Source: Rhizobiaceae bacterium | Lineage (GTDB): Bacteria > Pseudomonadota > Alphaproteobacteria > Rhizobiales > Rhizobiaceae | NCBI GenBank assembly: GCA_017644005.1 | Contig: JAEPMJ010000002.1 | Span: forward strand, 558,001 to 622,000 | DNA: 64,000 nucleotides | Direction: 5' to 3' | Shown here: piece by piece, positions 28,539 to 38,757 of the stretch | Numbering within the stretch: the stretch's first letter is position 1 | Layout of the letters: each line of letters starts with the position of its first letter | Notes under the pieces: model-generated | The model's input: the letters and a program-made list of their open reading frames with translations, nothing else | What the model was told of the DNA's origin: nothing | Database searches by the model: none | Translations under genes and position numbers: made by a program

Positions 28539-29942
28539 ATGAGCCCTGATTTCCTGGAAAACCTGGCGGCAACAGTAGGTCAGGCAAATCTGTTAACTTC
28601 CCACGACGACCGGGTACCCTTCGACACCGATTGGAGGGGCGTTCTCAACGGGCGGTCGCTCGGTGTCGTGCGCCCTTCCAGCGTAGAAGAAGTTGCAAAT
28701 ATCGTTCGGCTATGCGCTGCAAACTCCATCGGGATCGTACCGCAGGGTGGCAACACGGGCATGTGCGGCGGGGCAACGCCCGATAGCTCCGCGCAGCAAA
28801 TCGTCGTGAGCCTGACGAGAATACGTGCGATCCGGGAACTCGACACCAGCAGCAACTGCATGACTGTCGAGGCCGGCCTGTCGCTTGCCGAGGCGCAAAT
28901 GGCGGCCACTGGCAAAGGGCTGATGATGCCGCTCAGCATTGCATCCGAGGGATCGGCCACCATTGGCGGCGCGATCAGCACCAATGCGGGCGGTGTAAAC
29001 GTGCTTCGCTATGGAAACATGCGCGACCTTACGCTCGGCATCGAGGCCGTCCTTGCTGACGGGACAATCTGGTCTGATCTCAAGAAGTTGCACAAGGACA
29101 ATACCGGCTACGATCTCAAACAGCTGTTCATCGGCGGCGAAGGGACACTGGGAATCGTGACTGCGGCATGCATCAAGCTCCACCATCCACCGTCGTCCCG
29201 CCTGACCTTCCTGGCCGGCATAGAGTCTGTCGAGTCGGCATTGGCCGGCCTTGACGATATCCGCGGCCGCTTCGGCAATATCGTGGAATCCTGGGAACTT
29301 TTCTCGGACGTGTCGGCAAAACTGCTGATGCAGAACTGCGGCTATGAGAAACTCCCGGTGCAGGCCTCCCATCCATGGTATCTGCTCGGCGAGTTAGCGC
29401 TTCACGGCGACGGGGACGAGGATATCTGGGCCGAGCGGCTGGTCGAAATGGCCGACCGGATGCGGTGCGACGACATAATTCTGGCCACGTCTCAATCGCA
29501 GCGCGAGAGCTTGTGGGCGATCCGGGAAAATATCAGTGAGGCAGAGCGCACCCAGGGCAAGGGCATCAAACACGATGTCTCCGTCCCCGCCGGCTCGATA
29601 CCGGAACTGATCACCAGCGTTCTGGACGGTTTCGAAATGCGCTTTGCCGATTGCCGGATCAACATTTTCGGGCATGTCGGCGATGGCAATCTGCACATCA
29701 ATGCCATCCCCCGGGAGACCGGCCACCACATAAAGGCCGATACGGCGGCTGCGATTTCCGAACTGGTCTACGACGCAAGCGCTGCGCTGGGCGGGAGTTT
29801 TTCGGCAGAGCACGGCATCGGCAGCATGAAGACGGCGCAGATGGCAAAATACAAACGCGCCCCGGCACTCAACATGATGCGGCAGATCAAATCCGCTTTC
29901 GATCCCATGGGAATTTTCAATCCAGGGAAGATGCTGCCCTGA
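28539..29942 (+). CDS. FAD-binding oxidase (GlcD/D-2-hydroxyacid dehydrogenase-like, PCMH fold)
   Basis: 'GIVPQGGNTGMCGGATPD', 'GGAISTNAGGVNVLRYGNMRDLTLGIEAVLADG', 'FGHVGDGNLHINAIPR', 'FSAEHGIGSMK'. Confidence 0.9.
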   Translation: MSPDFLENLAATVGQANLLTSHDDRVPFDTDWRGVLNGRSLGVVRPSSVEEVANIVRLCAANSIGIVPQGGNTGMCGGATPDSSAQQIVVSLTRIRAIRELDTSSNCMTVEAGLSLAEAQMAATGKGLMMPLSIASEGSATIGGAISTNAGGVNVLRYGNMRDLTLGIEAVLADGTIWSDLKKLHKDNTGYDLKQLFIGGEGTLGIVTAACIKLHHPPSSRLTFLAGIESVESALAGLDDIRGRFGNIVESWELFSDVSAKLLMQNCGYEKLPVQASHPWYLLGELALHGDGDEDIWAERLVEMADRMRCDDIILATSQSQRESLWAIRENISEAERTQGKGIKHDVSVPAGSIPELITSVLDGFEMRFADCRINIFGHVGDGNLHINAIPRETGHHIKADTAAAISELVYDASAALGGSFSAEHGIGSMKTAQMAKYKRAPALNMMRQIKSAFDPMGIFNPGKMLP

Positions 29943-29945
29943 CGA

Positions 29946-30677
29946 TCAGGAAAGACCGCTCATGCGCGCGACCTCTTCGCTCTGACGCCGTCTCGCCAGA
30001 AAGTGCTTATCAAGAGCCACTTTGAGTTCATCTCCGGAATCGGGCGAGCGGACTTGTTTTTCGATGAACTTCAGCAGGGCGATGTGTCGGTCGACGACCG
30101 TCGACAACTTGATGTCCCGATATCGCGCCAAATTGAAGATGATCAATACGTGGCGGGCGATGGTCTTCCACATCGAGATCGCGACTTCGTTGCCCGATGC
30201 ATTTGCGATCGCCAGATGAAAATCCAGATCGGCGCGAAGCATCTCGCCGAAATCGTCCGCATCCGCTGCCCGCCGCATACGATCGATGACTGCACGCAGA
30301 TCGGAAAGTGACCCGCTATCCTTCTGCCAGTTGCGGATGGCGTCCCGCAGCAGAACCAGCTCCAGCATGAGCCGTATTTCGAATACCTGCTCGACCTTCT
30401 TCTGACCGTAATCGGCGACCCGGTAACCGCGATGGCCGCCACCCACCAATATTCCCTGCGTGGCGAGAATCTTCAGCGCCTCGCGCACCGGCACCCGGCT
30501 TACCTGAAAACGCTTGGTCAATCCGGTTTCGACAATTCTCTCCCCCGGTCGAAGGTGACGCGTGGCAATTGCCTCCGCAATTGCGTCAGCAATAGCGTCA
30601 GGCAGGAGGGCGCGCTTCGGAAGCGGAAAACCACCTTCCACATCCTCAACATCATCAACCGCAGTTTCTGTAGCCAT
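29946..30677 (-). CDS. GntR family transcriptional regulator (FadR/FCD subfamily)
   Basis: 'LRPGERIVETGLTKRFQVSRVPVREALKILATQGILV', FCD 'FEIRLMLELVLLRDAI...DLDFHLAIANASGNE'. Confidence 0.92.
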   Translation of the reverse strand: MATETAVDDVEDVEGGFPLPKRALLPDAIADAIAEAIATRHLRPGERIVETGLTKRFQVSRVPVREALKILATQGILVGGGHRGYRVADYGQKKVEQVFEIRLMLELVLLRDAIRNWQKDSGSLSDLRAVIDRMRRAADADDFGEMLRADLDFHLAIANASGNEVAISMWKTIARHVLIIFNLARYRDIKLSTVVDRHIALLKFIEKQVRSPDSGDELKVALDKHFLARRRQSEEVARMSGLS

Positions 30678-30733
30678 CTTGCTGCAACTACCTGACTTAT
30701 GTTCCTGGACCCGGCAGTTCCGCCAAATCCGAT

Positions 30734-31801
30734 TCAGTTCACATTTATAGCGATTTGTCTGCCATTCCGGTCAAATTCGAAACCGTGTCGGTGAAGTTGT
30801 GGCAGATTTATACAGCTACGCAAGGAACCGTCGCGCAAATACTCCACGACCGCCAATGTTGATAGCCGGCGCATATCGCGCAGGCTCTGAGGTGTATAAA
30901 ACGCGGCATGCGGGGTGACGAGCAGCCTTCCCTCTAGCCAGCTTTCGCCTTTGGTCCATGCATCCAGCAATGGGTGCGAGCGATCGAGTGGCTCAGTAGA
31001 CAGAACGTCAAGTCCGGCAGCGCAAATGCTGTCGTTCCTGAGCCCGTCATAGACTGCATCAAGGTCTACCGTTCCTCCACGCGACGTATTGACGAGTATC
31101 GCATCGGGCTTCATCCGTTCGATTGCCGCATGATCGATTATGTTGCTTGTGTCGCTGGTCAAAGGACAGTGCAGACTGACGATGTCGCTTGTCGCAAGAA
31201 GCTCGTTCAGCGTTTTGCATCGATGGAACCCGAACGAAAGCTCGGTTCCCGCCTCGACATAGGGATCGTAAAAGGCGACGTTCATTTCAAACGCCCGTGC
31301 GCGCAGCGCTGTGGCGCGGCCGATTCTGCCCAGCCCGATAATCCCGAAAGTCATGCCGCGGATGCGCCTGACGGGCCGAACCGGCAACTGCAGCGTGCTC
31401 CAGGCGTCGTCCCGCACCAGCAGCCGGTTGTTGTAGGCGGTCGTTGCGCGCAGCAGATCCAATGTCATCGCGATTGTGTGATCTGCCACCTCGACCGTCC
31501 CGTAGTCCGGTGTGTTGCAGACTGGGATGCCCCGCTTGGCGCAGGCGTCGATATCAATGTGATTGTACCCGACACCTGCCTGCACGACGATCTTGGCGCG
31601 ATCCATATCGTCGACCAGTTTCGAGGGAAGCGCATGGCGGCTGCGGCAATTGACGATCGCATCTGCCGCCTTCAGTGCATCCGCACTGATGGCTCCGTCC
31701 TCCGGACGGATGATGTCGTACTCGAATCCCGCGCCCGTCACTTCCCGCTCGATATCGGGTTCCCCCGCAAATTGCGGGTCTATGATGAGAAGGCGGGTCA
31801 T
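30734..31801 (-). CDS. NAD-dependent D-2-hydroxyacid dehydrogenase (C-terminal-binding-protein-like)
   Basis: 'GMTFGIIGLGRIGRATALRARAFEMNVAFYDPYVE', 'LVNTSRGGTVDLDAVYDGL'. Confidence 0.9.
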   Translation of the reverse strand: MTRLLIIDPQFAGEPDIEREVTGAGFEYDIIRPEDGAISADALKAADAIVNCRSRHALPSKLVDDMDRAKIVVQAGVGYNHIDIDACAKRGIPVCNTPDYGTVEVADHTIAMTLDLLRATTAYNNRLLVRDDAWSTLQLPVRPVRRIRGMTFGIIGLGRIGRATALRARAFEMNVAFYDPYVEAGTELSFGFHRCKTLNELLATSDIVSLHCPLTSDTSNIIDHAAIERMKPDAILVNTSRGGTVDLDAVYDGLRNDSICAAGLDVLSTEPLDRSHPLLDAWTKGESWLEGRLLVTPHAAFYTPQSLRDMRRLSTLAVVEYLRDGSLRSCINLPQLHRHGFEFDRNGRQIAINVN

Positions 31802-32949
31802 TGGTGGCTCGCTTCGGCGACTTCAGCTGGTGCAAGGCCGATCTCCGCCAGTGCCTCGTCTATCGCCGACAGAACGAAGTTCATGTCGCTCTCGACCAGA
31901 TCGCCCATCACGCCAATGCGGAATGTGCCGGTTGCCGTCAGACGACCGGGGAAAATCACAATGTTGCGCTTCTCCAGCGCCTTGTAGAATTTCTGAAACG
32001 AGTAGTTCGGGTCGTCAGGGTCGTGGAATGTCGCGATAATCGGCGCCGCAACGTCATCGGGCAGAAGTGTACGGAACCCCCGCTGACGCAACCCGTCCAC
32101 CAGCCTGCGCCAATTGCTGCGGTATCGCTCCAGCCTCGTAGCCTGTCCACCTTCCCTGCGGTGGCGCTCGCAGGCTTTTGCCAGTGCTCCCATGACATGG
32201 GTAGGGGGCGTCCAGCGCCACCAGCCGGTCTCTTCAAAGAACTTCCATTGTGCGTGAAGATCGAGACATGCGCTCCGGGAATTGCCTTTCGCGGCTTCAA
32301 GCGATGACTTTCTGGCGATGACGATACCGACACCCGGAACGCTCTCAAGGCACTTGTTCGGCGAGACGAAGATCGCCTCGAGATCGAGGGCAGCCGCATC
32401 GATGGCGAATCCGCCGAACGAGGCAACCGCATCGACCATGAACTTCTTGTTCCGTTCGCGCGCAACCTCGCTGATCATCTGAATGGGATTGAGGACGCCG
32501 GTTCCGGTCTCCGCATGACAACAGATGATATGCGTAATCTCCGGGTCGTTATCGAGCGCCCGCTCGATATCCTCGCGCGTAGGAAGCGGCAGCATCGGCA
32601 ATTCGAGAACGGCGAGAGGGACCCGGATGCTCTCCGCAAGTTCGCGAAGACGCTGTCCGTAGAAGCCGTTCTGGATGACCAGCAGCTTGCCCCCTTCCGG
32701 GATCAGTGTCTGATAACCGGCCTCGATGGCGTAGGTGGCGCTGCCCTGCACCAATACGCACTCATGCGTATCGGCGCCGTTGCATATCTCCAGCATGTAG
32801 CGACGCACGTCGGCCGTTAGTTTGGTGTGCTCCTCCGCATTCGGGCTGCGGTCGCGCAACATCTCCCGCTTTACCTCGTCGGAGACCGTAAGCGGACCGG
32901 GCGTCAGCAGGTAGAAGTCGTGACGGCGTTCGTTGAGCTGCGTGCTCAT
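31798..32949 (-). CDS. Class V aminotransferase, PhnW (2-aminoethylphosphonate--pyruvate transaminase)-like
   Basis: 'YLLTPGPLTVSDEVKREML', 'VLVQGSATYAIEA', 'APIIATFHDPDDPNYSFQKFYKALEKRNIVIFPGRLTATGTFRIGVMGDL'. Confidence 0.8.
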   Translation of the reverse strand: MSTQLNERRHDFYLLTPGPLTVSDEVKREMLRDRSPNAEEHTKLTADVRRYMLEICNGADTHECVLVQGSATYAIEAGYQTLIPEGGKLLVIQNGFYGQRLRELAESIRVPLAVLELPMLPLPTREDIERALDNDPEITHIICCHAETGTGVLNPIQMISEVARERNKKFMVDAVASFGGFAIDAAALDLEAIFVSPNKCLESVPGVGIVIARKSSLEAAKGNSRSACLDLHAQWKFFEETGWWRWTPPTHVMGALAKACERHRREGGQATRLERYRSNWRRLVDGLRQRGFRTLLPDDVAAPIIATFHDPDDPNYSFQKFYKALEKRNIVIFPGRLTATGTFRIGVMGDLVESDMNFVLSAIDEALAEIGLAPAEVAEASHQ

Positions 32950-34979
32950 TGGCGGGTCTCCTTGGCAAATTCCTCCAGATCAGTCCGGAGACGTTGAATT
33001 TCGGCACTCAGCCGCGCGCGGGCAGGTTCGATTTCGCCAATCAGCGAAACCAGATCGCTCGCGTCGTCGCCTGCGAGGCCAGGCACTACATTCAAGTAGA
33101 TTTCGGATCTGCGCTTCGACCTGACTGCCAGACCGAGCTGCATCAGCAGCCCATTGAGCTCGCACATCGTCTCGTCGTCGAATACCGCCTCCCAGGCGTC
33201 GCGCTCAGGTCCGAAATTATAGAAATCGTCGTTGCTCTTGGCAGCGCTCCTGGAATCACGAAGGGCTTTCGTTGCCTGCTCGTCGACTTGGCCATTGTGG
33301 AGCACCACGCCATAGTCGTCTCGCGCCGCAGCCTCACTCACATAACCGAACAGCACGTCCTCGCGCACCATTTCGGCAGGACGCAGAAGCGGGTCTCCAT
33401 AACCCCCGCCACCTGGGGTCATTATCGTGACGATGTCTCCGGGCTGCGGGTGAAAGATGTCCAGCTTGCCAAGTTCGCGTTCGCCCGGGAGGCCAAGATT
33501 GACCACCACCCTCGCGCGCTCGCCTGGCTTGCCTCCGGCCACGCCCCACGGCCTGAATACGAACCGTTCCATCCCGCGGCCAAGAACGGCGCTGCCATGC
33601 TTGGCGATCTTGACGCTGAAAACCACGCCGGTGCCGCCGCGCCAGCGGCCGGCGCCACCGGAATCGCGTCGAAGCGCATAGTTCGTGATCGTCGCGGCCG
33701 CCTCTTCCTCGGTCTTCTCGATAGGCGTGTTGCGCTGGTTGGCGAGACTGGAATCACGTCCGTCGACGCCGTCTGCCCCGGAGCGAGCGCCGGTGCCGCC
33801 AACCAGCGATTGCAGCACCATCACATTTCGGGCGCCCGACCTCGCATCCTGCTCGACCAGCACCGACGGGATCATGATCCCGCCGCTGGGTGCAGGCATG
33901 AGGCTTGGTTTTGCTTTGGTCATCGCGCCGACCAGTGCTTCGTTCAGCCGGATCGCCGTCGCGCTTCGGATCCCGACGGCCGCAGGCGGCTCGGGATTCA
34001 GAATGCTCCCCAGTGGCGCTTCGACTGTCACGTTGTTGAATACGCCGTGGTTCAACGGGATGCTGCGATCGTTACTGAAGACGAAGTGCATCAGCTTCAG
34101 CGTGAGCCATGGGTGCCGCTTGCCGCCGGTCGGAATGTTGTAGGCGGCTTCGACCTGAGGGTCGGATCCCGTGAAGTCGAGATGAACGTGCCCGTCCTTC
34201 ACGATCATCTTGCAGCGGACACGCACTGGAATTCTCGAATTGTAATCGTCATCGAGATAATCCCAGAATTCATATGTTCCGTCGGGAATTGTCTGTTGAA
34301 CCTTTAACGCCTTGATGCCGGCATACTCCACCAGGTCCTGCTGCGCATGCATCAGCGTGTCGACACCATGCTGCTCGATCAGGCCCAGTATGCGCTTCTC
34401 CCCGACACGCAGCGCGGCGAGCATCGCCTTGATATCTCCCAGATTGACGTCAGGCGTACGGCAGTTCGCGCGATAGAAGGTGAGAAAGTCCTCGTTCATC
34501 TGACCGGCCTTGACGATCTTCATGGGGGCTATCTGCAGCCCCTCCTGAAAGAGGTCGGTGAACTTGGGCGATATGCTTGACGGTACGCCCCCACCAATGT
34601 CGGCGGAGTGAATGAAATCCCATGCATGCGCCACGATGCGGCCGTCATGGAAGATCGGGCGAATGAGATGCAGGTCCGGCATATGGGTTGCCAGTCCCTC
34701 GCTCTCATAAGGGTGATTTGTGATCACCACGTCGCCAGGCTGAAGTTCGGGAATGCGTTCCAGCGTCGGGCCGACATTGCTGTCCAGGAAGCCCGAGACG
34801 CCTAGAAAGTTCGGATAGGCAAAAAAGCGCCCTTCCGGTGTCGCAAGCGCGGTCCCGAAGTCACCGGCTTCTTTCACATAGGTGGTGCGTGCCGAGCGCT
34901 GCAGCGTGATCGCCATCTCTTCCGTGATCGCGGTGAATTTGTGGAAGAAGATTTCGATTGTAATCGGGTCTAGTTTCAT
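32946..34979 (-). CDS. hyuB: Hydantoinase B/oxoprolinase family protein
   Basis: 'DPITIEIFFHKFTAITEEMAITLQRSARTTYVKEAGDFGTALATPEGRFFAYP', 'VVITNHPYESEGLATHMPDLHLI'. Confidence 0.93.
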   Translation of the reverse strand: MKLDPITIEIFFHKFTAITEEMAITLQRSARTTYVKEAGDFGTALATPEGRFFAYPNFLGVSGFLDSNVGPTLERIPELQPGDVVITNHPYESEGLATHMPDLHLIRPIFHDGRIVAHAWDFIHSADIGGGVPSSISPKFTDLFQEGLQIAPMKIVKAGQMNEDFLTFYRANCRTPDVNLGDIKAMLAALRVGEKRILGLIEQHGVDTLMHAQQDLVEYAGIKALKVQQTIPDGTYEFWDYLDDDYNSRIPVRVRCKMIVKDGHVHLDFTGSDPQVEAAYNIPTGGKRHPWLTLKLMHFVFSNDRSIPLNHGVFNNVTVEAPLGSILNPEPPAAVGIRSATAIRLNEALVGAMTKAKPSLMPAPSGGIMIPSVLVEQDARSGARNVMVLQSLVGGTGARSGADGVDGRDSSLANQRNTPIEKTEEEAAATITNYALRRDSGGAGRWRGGTGVVFSVKIAKHGSAVLGRGMERFVFRPWGVAGGKPGERARVVVNLGLPGERELGKLDIFHPQPGDIVTIMTPGGGGYGDPLLRPAEMVREDVLFGYVSEAAARDDYGVVLHNGQVDEQATKALRDSRSAAKSNDDFYNFGPERDAWEAVFDDETMCELNGLLMQLGLAVRSKRRSEIYLNVVPGLAGDDASDLVSLIGEIEPARARLSAEIQRLRTDLEEFAKETRQ

Positions 34980-37057
34980 CCCTGCACCTCTCTCCTGAGC
35001 CTGAGAGTGCCCTGCCTGCCCGCTTCGGCGTTCCAGCCGGGCAGAAGGAAAATCGTGGTATCCGGCTGTTCGATTACCGCCGGCCCGTTGACCGTCGCGC
35101 CCTGGCCGAGCTCTTCGCGCCGGTACACGGCTGCATCCAGGTACCGTCCGCCGTACCAGATCTTGCGCGCGGCGATAGTAGTCGGCCTCGCATCGCCCAC
35201 ATTCGGCAGCGTGACCGGCGCTACGCGCCCGATGACGCCTAGCCGCAATGTCGATGTTTGCAGCGCGCTGTCCGGTTCGTTGAAACCGTAGAGTTTCTGA
35301 TGTTCATCGTGGAAAAGCTGGCTGACAAGCGCCGCTGAAAGTCGCTCTCTCTGCTCAGGCGGGATAAATATTTCCAGCTCATAAGCCTGGCTTGGATAGC
35401 GCAGGTTGATCGACACCGCGAAATCATGCGCGCCAATCAGATCGCCTTCCTTTTCGACCCAGCGGCGTGCCTCGTCTTCCATCTCGGCAAGTTGGGCTGT
35501 CAGCCTGTTCCAGTCGTCCTGCGCGCGCTGCCCGGAACCACCGATCAGGTATCGTGCATTCGTTACATAGTCGCGGCGTACATCAGCCAGTACCGCGCCC
35601 AGGGCGCAGAATGTACCGGGTGCGGTCGGAACGAGAACCGAGGTGAGACGTGCCTCATCGGCAAGCAGGTTTGCGTGCGTGGCGCCGGCACCGCCATAGG
35701 CCATGAGCGAAAAGTCCCGCGGGTCGACGCCGGCATGCGCCAGAAGCTTGTTGATCTCTGTCGCCATCTTGGCCGTCGCAACCCGAATTGCCGCTTCCGC
35801 GGCTTCAAGCGCTCGATCAGGGCCTTCCATGCCCAACTGCTCGGCAATCGCATCCAGCGCGTTCCGCGCCGCCGCGGCGTCGAGTTGCATGCGGCCACTG
35901 AGGAAGTTGTCGGGATCGATGATCCCCAAGGTCACGTAGCAATCCGTAACCGTCGGCTTGTCGCCGCCGCGGCCGTAACAGATCGGGCCGGGCGCGGCGC
36001 CGGCGGAAAGCGGTCCGACCTTGAGGAGACCAAGGTCGTCTACCCACAAGATGGATCCGCCGCCAGCGCCGATCGCCGCAACATTCACGACCGGCATCAT
36101 CAGCGGAAAGTCTCCGACGAAGGTCGATGATGTGAATTCGGGGGTTCCCCGCTGGCAAACAGAGATGTCGGCGCTCGTTCCGCCCATATCGAAGGTAATG
36201 AGCTTGTTGATGTCGCTCGCCGCGCCGACCCTTGTTGAGGCGACCACCCCCGACGCTGGACCCGACAAAACCGTGTCGATCGGTCGGCTGCGCGCAGTGT
36301 CGATACCCAGTGTGCCGCCATTGTTGGCCGTGATGTAGATGGGACATTCGAGTCCCACCGATTTGACACGGCTTTCCAGCCTGTCGAAATAGCTGGTCAT
36401 CAATGGCTGGATATAGGAGTTCAATCCGGCAACCAGGCATCGTTCGTACTCTCTGATTTCCGGCCAGACTACGCTTGATTCTGTAATCAGAAGGCCGCCA
36501 AGCTCGTTGCGCAGGGCGTGTCCTATTTCGATCTCAAGCGAAGGGTCGCGGTAGGAGTTAAGCAGCATGATAGCGACTGCTTCCACGTCAGCCGTCTTCA
36601 ATTGCGCTGCCAGTTCTTTGATTTCCGCCGCATCCACACCCTGAAGAACGCGGCCTCGCGCGTCCATTCGGGCCGACACCTCGAATACGAGATTTCGCGG
36701 GACGAGTGGCGTTTCGCGAGGTTCAGTGAAGTCGTATGAACTGGGCAATCGCATACGCGCGATTTCCAGCACGTCGCGTGTTCCCTGCGAGACAACCAGC
36801 GCCATCCTTGCGCCGCGCCTCTGGATGATCGCATTCAGTCCAATGGTCGTTCCGTGAACGATCAGTTCTACCGACTGCGCTGATATTCCGTGGTTTTCGA
36901 TCAGGGCACGTATGCCCTGATCGACGGCTGCCGAGGGATCGTCCGGCACGCTCGGTTCTTTGTGGAACCAGAGTTCCCGCTCCGCCATGTCCGCAAGGAC
37001 GAAGTCGGTAAAAGTTCCGCCGACGTCAATGCCAATGCGGTAACGCTTTTCTGCCAT
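34976..37057 (-). CDS. hyuA: Hydantoinase/oxoprolinase A family protein
   Basis: 'RYRIGIDVGGTFTDFVLADM', 'VHGTTIGLNAIIQRRGARMALVVSQGTRDVLEIARM', 'TFDMGGTSADISVCQ'; start refined with GAGAGGA RBS. Confidence 0.93.
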   Translation of the reverse strand: MAEKRYRIGIDVGGTFTDFVLADMAERELWFHKEPSVPDDPSAAVDQGIRALIENHGISAQSVELIVHGTTIGLNAIIQRRGARMALVVSQGTRDVLEIARMRLPSSYDFTEPRETPLVPRNLVFEVSARMDARGRVLQGVDAAEIKELAAQLKTADVEAVAIMLLNSYRDPSLEIEIGHALRNELGGLLITESSVVWPEIREYERCLVAGLNSYIQPLMTSYFDRLESRVKSVGLECPIYITANNGGTLGIDTARSRPIDTVLSGPASGVVASTRVGAASDINKLITFDMGGTSADISVCQRGTPEFTSSTFVGDFPLMMPVVNVAAIGAGGGSILWVDDLGLLKVGPLSAGAAPGPICYGRGGDKPTVTDCYVTLGIIDPDNFLSGRMQLDAAAARNALDAIAEQLGMEGPDRALEAAEAAIRVATAKMATEINKLLAHAGVDPRDFSLMAYGGAGATHANLLADEARLTSVLVPTAPGTFCALGAVLADVRRDYVTNARYLIGGSGQRAQDDWNRLTAQLAEMEDEARRWVEKEGDLIGAHDFAVSINLRYPSQAYELEIFIPPEQRERLSAALVSQLFHDEHQKLYGFNEPDSALQTSTLRLGVIGRVAPVTLPNVGDARPTTIAARKIWYGGRYLDAAVYRREELGQGATVNGPAVIEQPDTTIFLLPGWNAEAGRQGTLRLRREVQG

Positions 37058-37090
37058 CAGATCCTCTCGCATCCCAGTTGGTCTTCTCGT

Positions 37091-38680
37091 TCAGTCTTTC
37101 TTGACCCAGCGGATCTCAAGCCAGTTGTCCGGCCGCACGGGTGCTTCCACATTGGGCTGCATCGCATAGACGAGAACCTGGTGGTGGACCGGGACATAGG
37201 CCATGTCGTCCTTGATCATCTTGTACATGGCCATCATCTGCTGGTTGCGGGCCTCAGGGTCCATCTCGACCGCCGCCGCGCGGATTGCTTCGTCGAGCGC
37301 GCTGTTTGAGTACAGGGCGTAGTTGTAGATGCCCTGGCCGCTGTCGTCGTTGCGTGTCGCCAGCAGAGTTTCGAGCGCGTACATCCCGTCGAAATACGGG
37401 GAGTTGAAGCCCATCAGGAACATTGACGTGTCACGCTCCCAGAGCATCGGGAAGTACTTCGCGCGCGGCATCAGATTGAGGCTGACGTCAAGCCCGATCT
37501 GGGTCAGCATCGAGGTAACGGCTTTGCAGATCTGTTCGTCGTTGATGTAGCGGTTGTTGGGGCAATCGAGACGGATTGCAAAACCATCCGGAAAGCCGGC
37601 CTCCGCGAGCAGCGCCTTGGCTTTTTCCGGATCGTAACCCGCACGCGCATCCAGCGACGCATCGTAGCCCGCATTGCCGGGAGCGAGAATCTGTCCGGTC
37701 GGCGTCGCCAGACCGCGCATCACGGTCTTTGCGATAGCCTCGGCATTGATGGCATGGTCAATCGCCTGGCGAACACGCAAGTCCTTGAACGGATTCTTAC
37801 CGCCGGCGTCGCCGTGCCTCAGCGCGTCACTGCTCTGATCGAAGCCGAAAAAGATCGTCCGAAACTCGTCGGTTTTCTCGATCTTGATATCCGGGTTCGC
37901 TTCGAGCCTTCCGACGTCCTGGCTTGGCACGTCGATTACAAGGTCGATTTCGTTGGACACCAGTGCGGCAATACGGGTCGGATCGCTTGAGATCGGCGTA
38001 AAGATAATCTCGTCGATATCCCCCGCCATGTCTCCCCAGTAATCCGCGTTGCGCTCGAGAACGGTTTTGCTGTCGGGTTCGCGGCTCCGCAACTTATACG
38101 GACCGGTGCCATTGGCATTCAGAACCGAGTAGGTTTCCTGCGCGTCACGCAGATTCTGAGGCTCCTGAACATTGTGCTCTTCGGCCCAGTCCCGATCCAT
38201 GATGAAGATGTAGGCAAGCTTGTCGAGGATGAGCGGATCGGCTGCCTTGGTGACGATCTCCACCGTGTGGTCATCGACGACACGTACGTCCTCGATAGTC
38301 GACACGAAGTTCGAAAACTGCGACGTCGGCTGCTGGGAGCGCTTGATTGAGAATGCCACATCGTCCGCGCCAAATGCCGAGCCGTTGTGGAAGGTAACGC
38401 CTTCGCGCAGCTTGAAACGCCACTCGGTCGGGCTCAGATTTTCCCAGCTCTCGGCGAGGGCCGGGACTTTTTTCAGCTCACGGTCGCGCGTGATGAGCGC
38501 GTCATAGACCATCGACACGACCGATATGGTCGTCGAGATGTTCTGTGCTTGCGGGTCCATGGTGCCGGCATCGGCCTGAGCTGCAATGCGCAGGGTCTCG
38601 GCAGATGCGACAACGCTCGCACCCGCAATCATGGCCGCTGCGGCCATAGCGGTTATGCTGTTCTTCGCATTTAGTTTCAT
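37091..38680 (-). CDS. Peptide/nickel-type ABC transporter substrate-binding protein (SBP_bac_5)
   Basis: Signal peptide; 'GTMDPQAQNISTTISVVSMVYDALITRDRELKKVPALAESWENLSPTEWRFKLREGVTFHNG'. Confidence 0.92.
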   Translation of the reverse strand: MKLNAKNSITAMAAAAMIAGASVVASAETLRIAAQADAGTMDPQAQNISTTISVVSMVYDALITRDRELKKVPALAESWENLSPTEWRFKLREGVTFHNGSAFGADDVAFSIKRSQQPTSQFSNFVSTIEDVRVVDDHTVEIVTKAADPLILDKLAYIFIMDRDWAEEHNVQEPQNLRDAQETYSVLNANGTGPYKLRSREPDSKTVLERNADYWGDMAGDIDEIIFTPISSDPTRIAALVSNEIDLVIDVPSQDVGRLEANPDIKIEKTDEFRTIFFGFDQSSDALRHGDAGGKNPFKDLRVRQAIDHAINAEAIAKTVMRGLATPTGQILAPGNAGYDASLDARAGYDPEKAKALLAEAGFPDGFAIRLDCPNNRYINDEQICKAVTSMLTQIGLDVSLNLMPRAKYFPMLWERDTSMFLMGFNSPYFDGMYALETLLATRNDDSGQGIYNYALYSNSALDEAIRAAAVEMDPEARNQQMMAMYKMIKDDMAYVPVHHQVLVYAMQPNVEAPVRPDNWLEIRWVKKD

Positions 38681-38757
38681 TTGGATTCCTCCTGGTTGCA
38701 GATAAGTGCCGTTTACCGACATCTTGCTATTGCTCAGCCCGGCATTGCCGCCGAGCT

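Noticed and set aside
32949-34307. 452-aa plus-strand ORF opposite hyuB
   Set aside because: Antisense shadow ORF without recognisable motifs.
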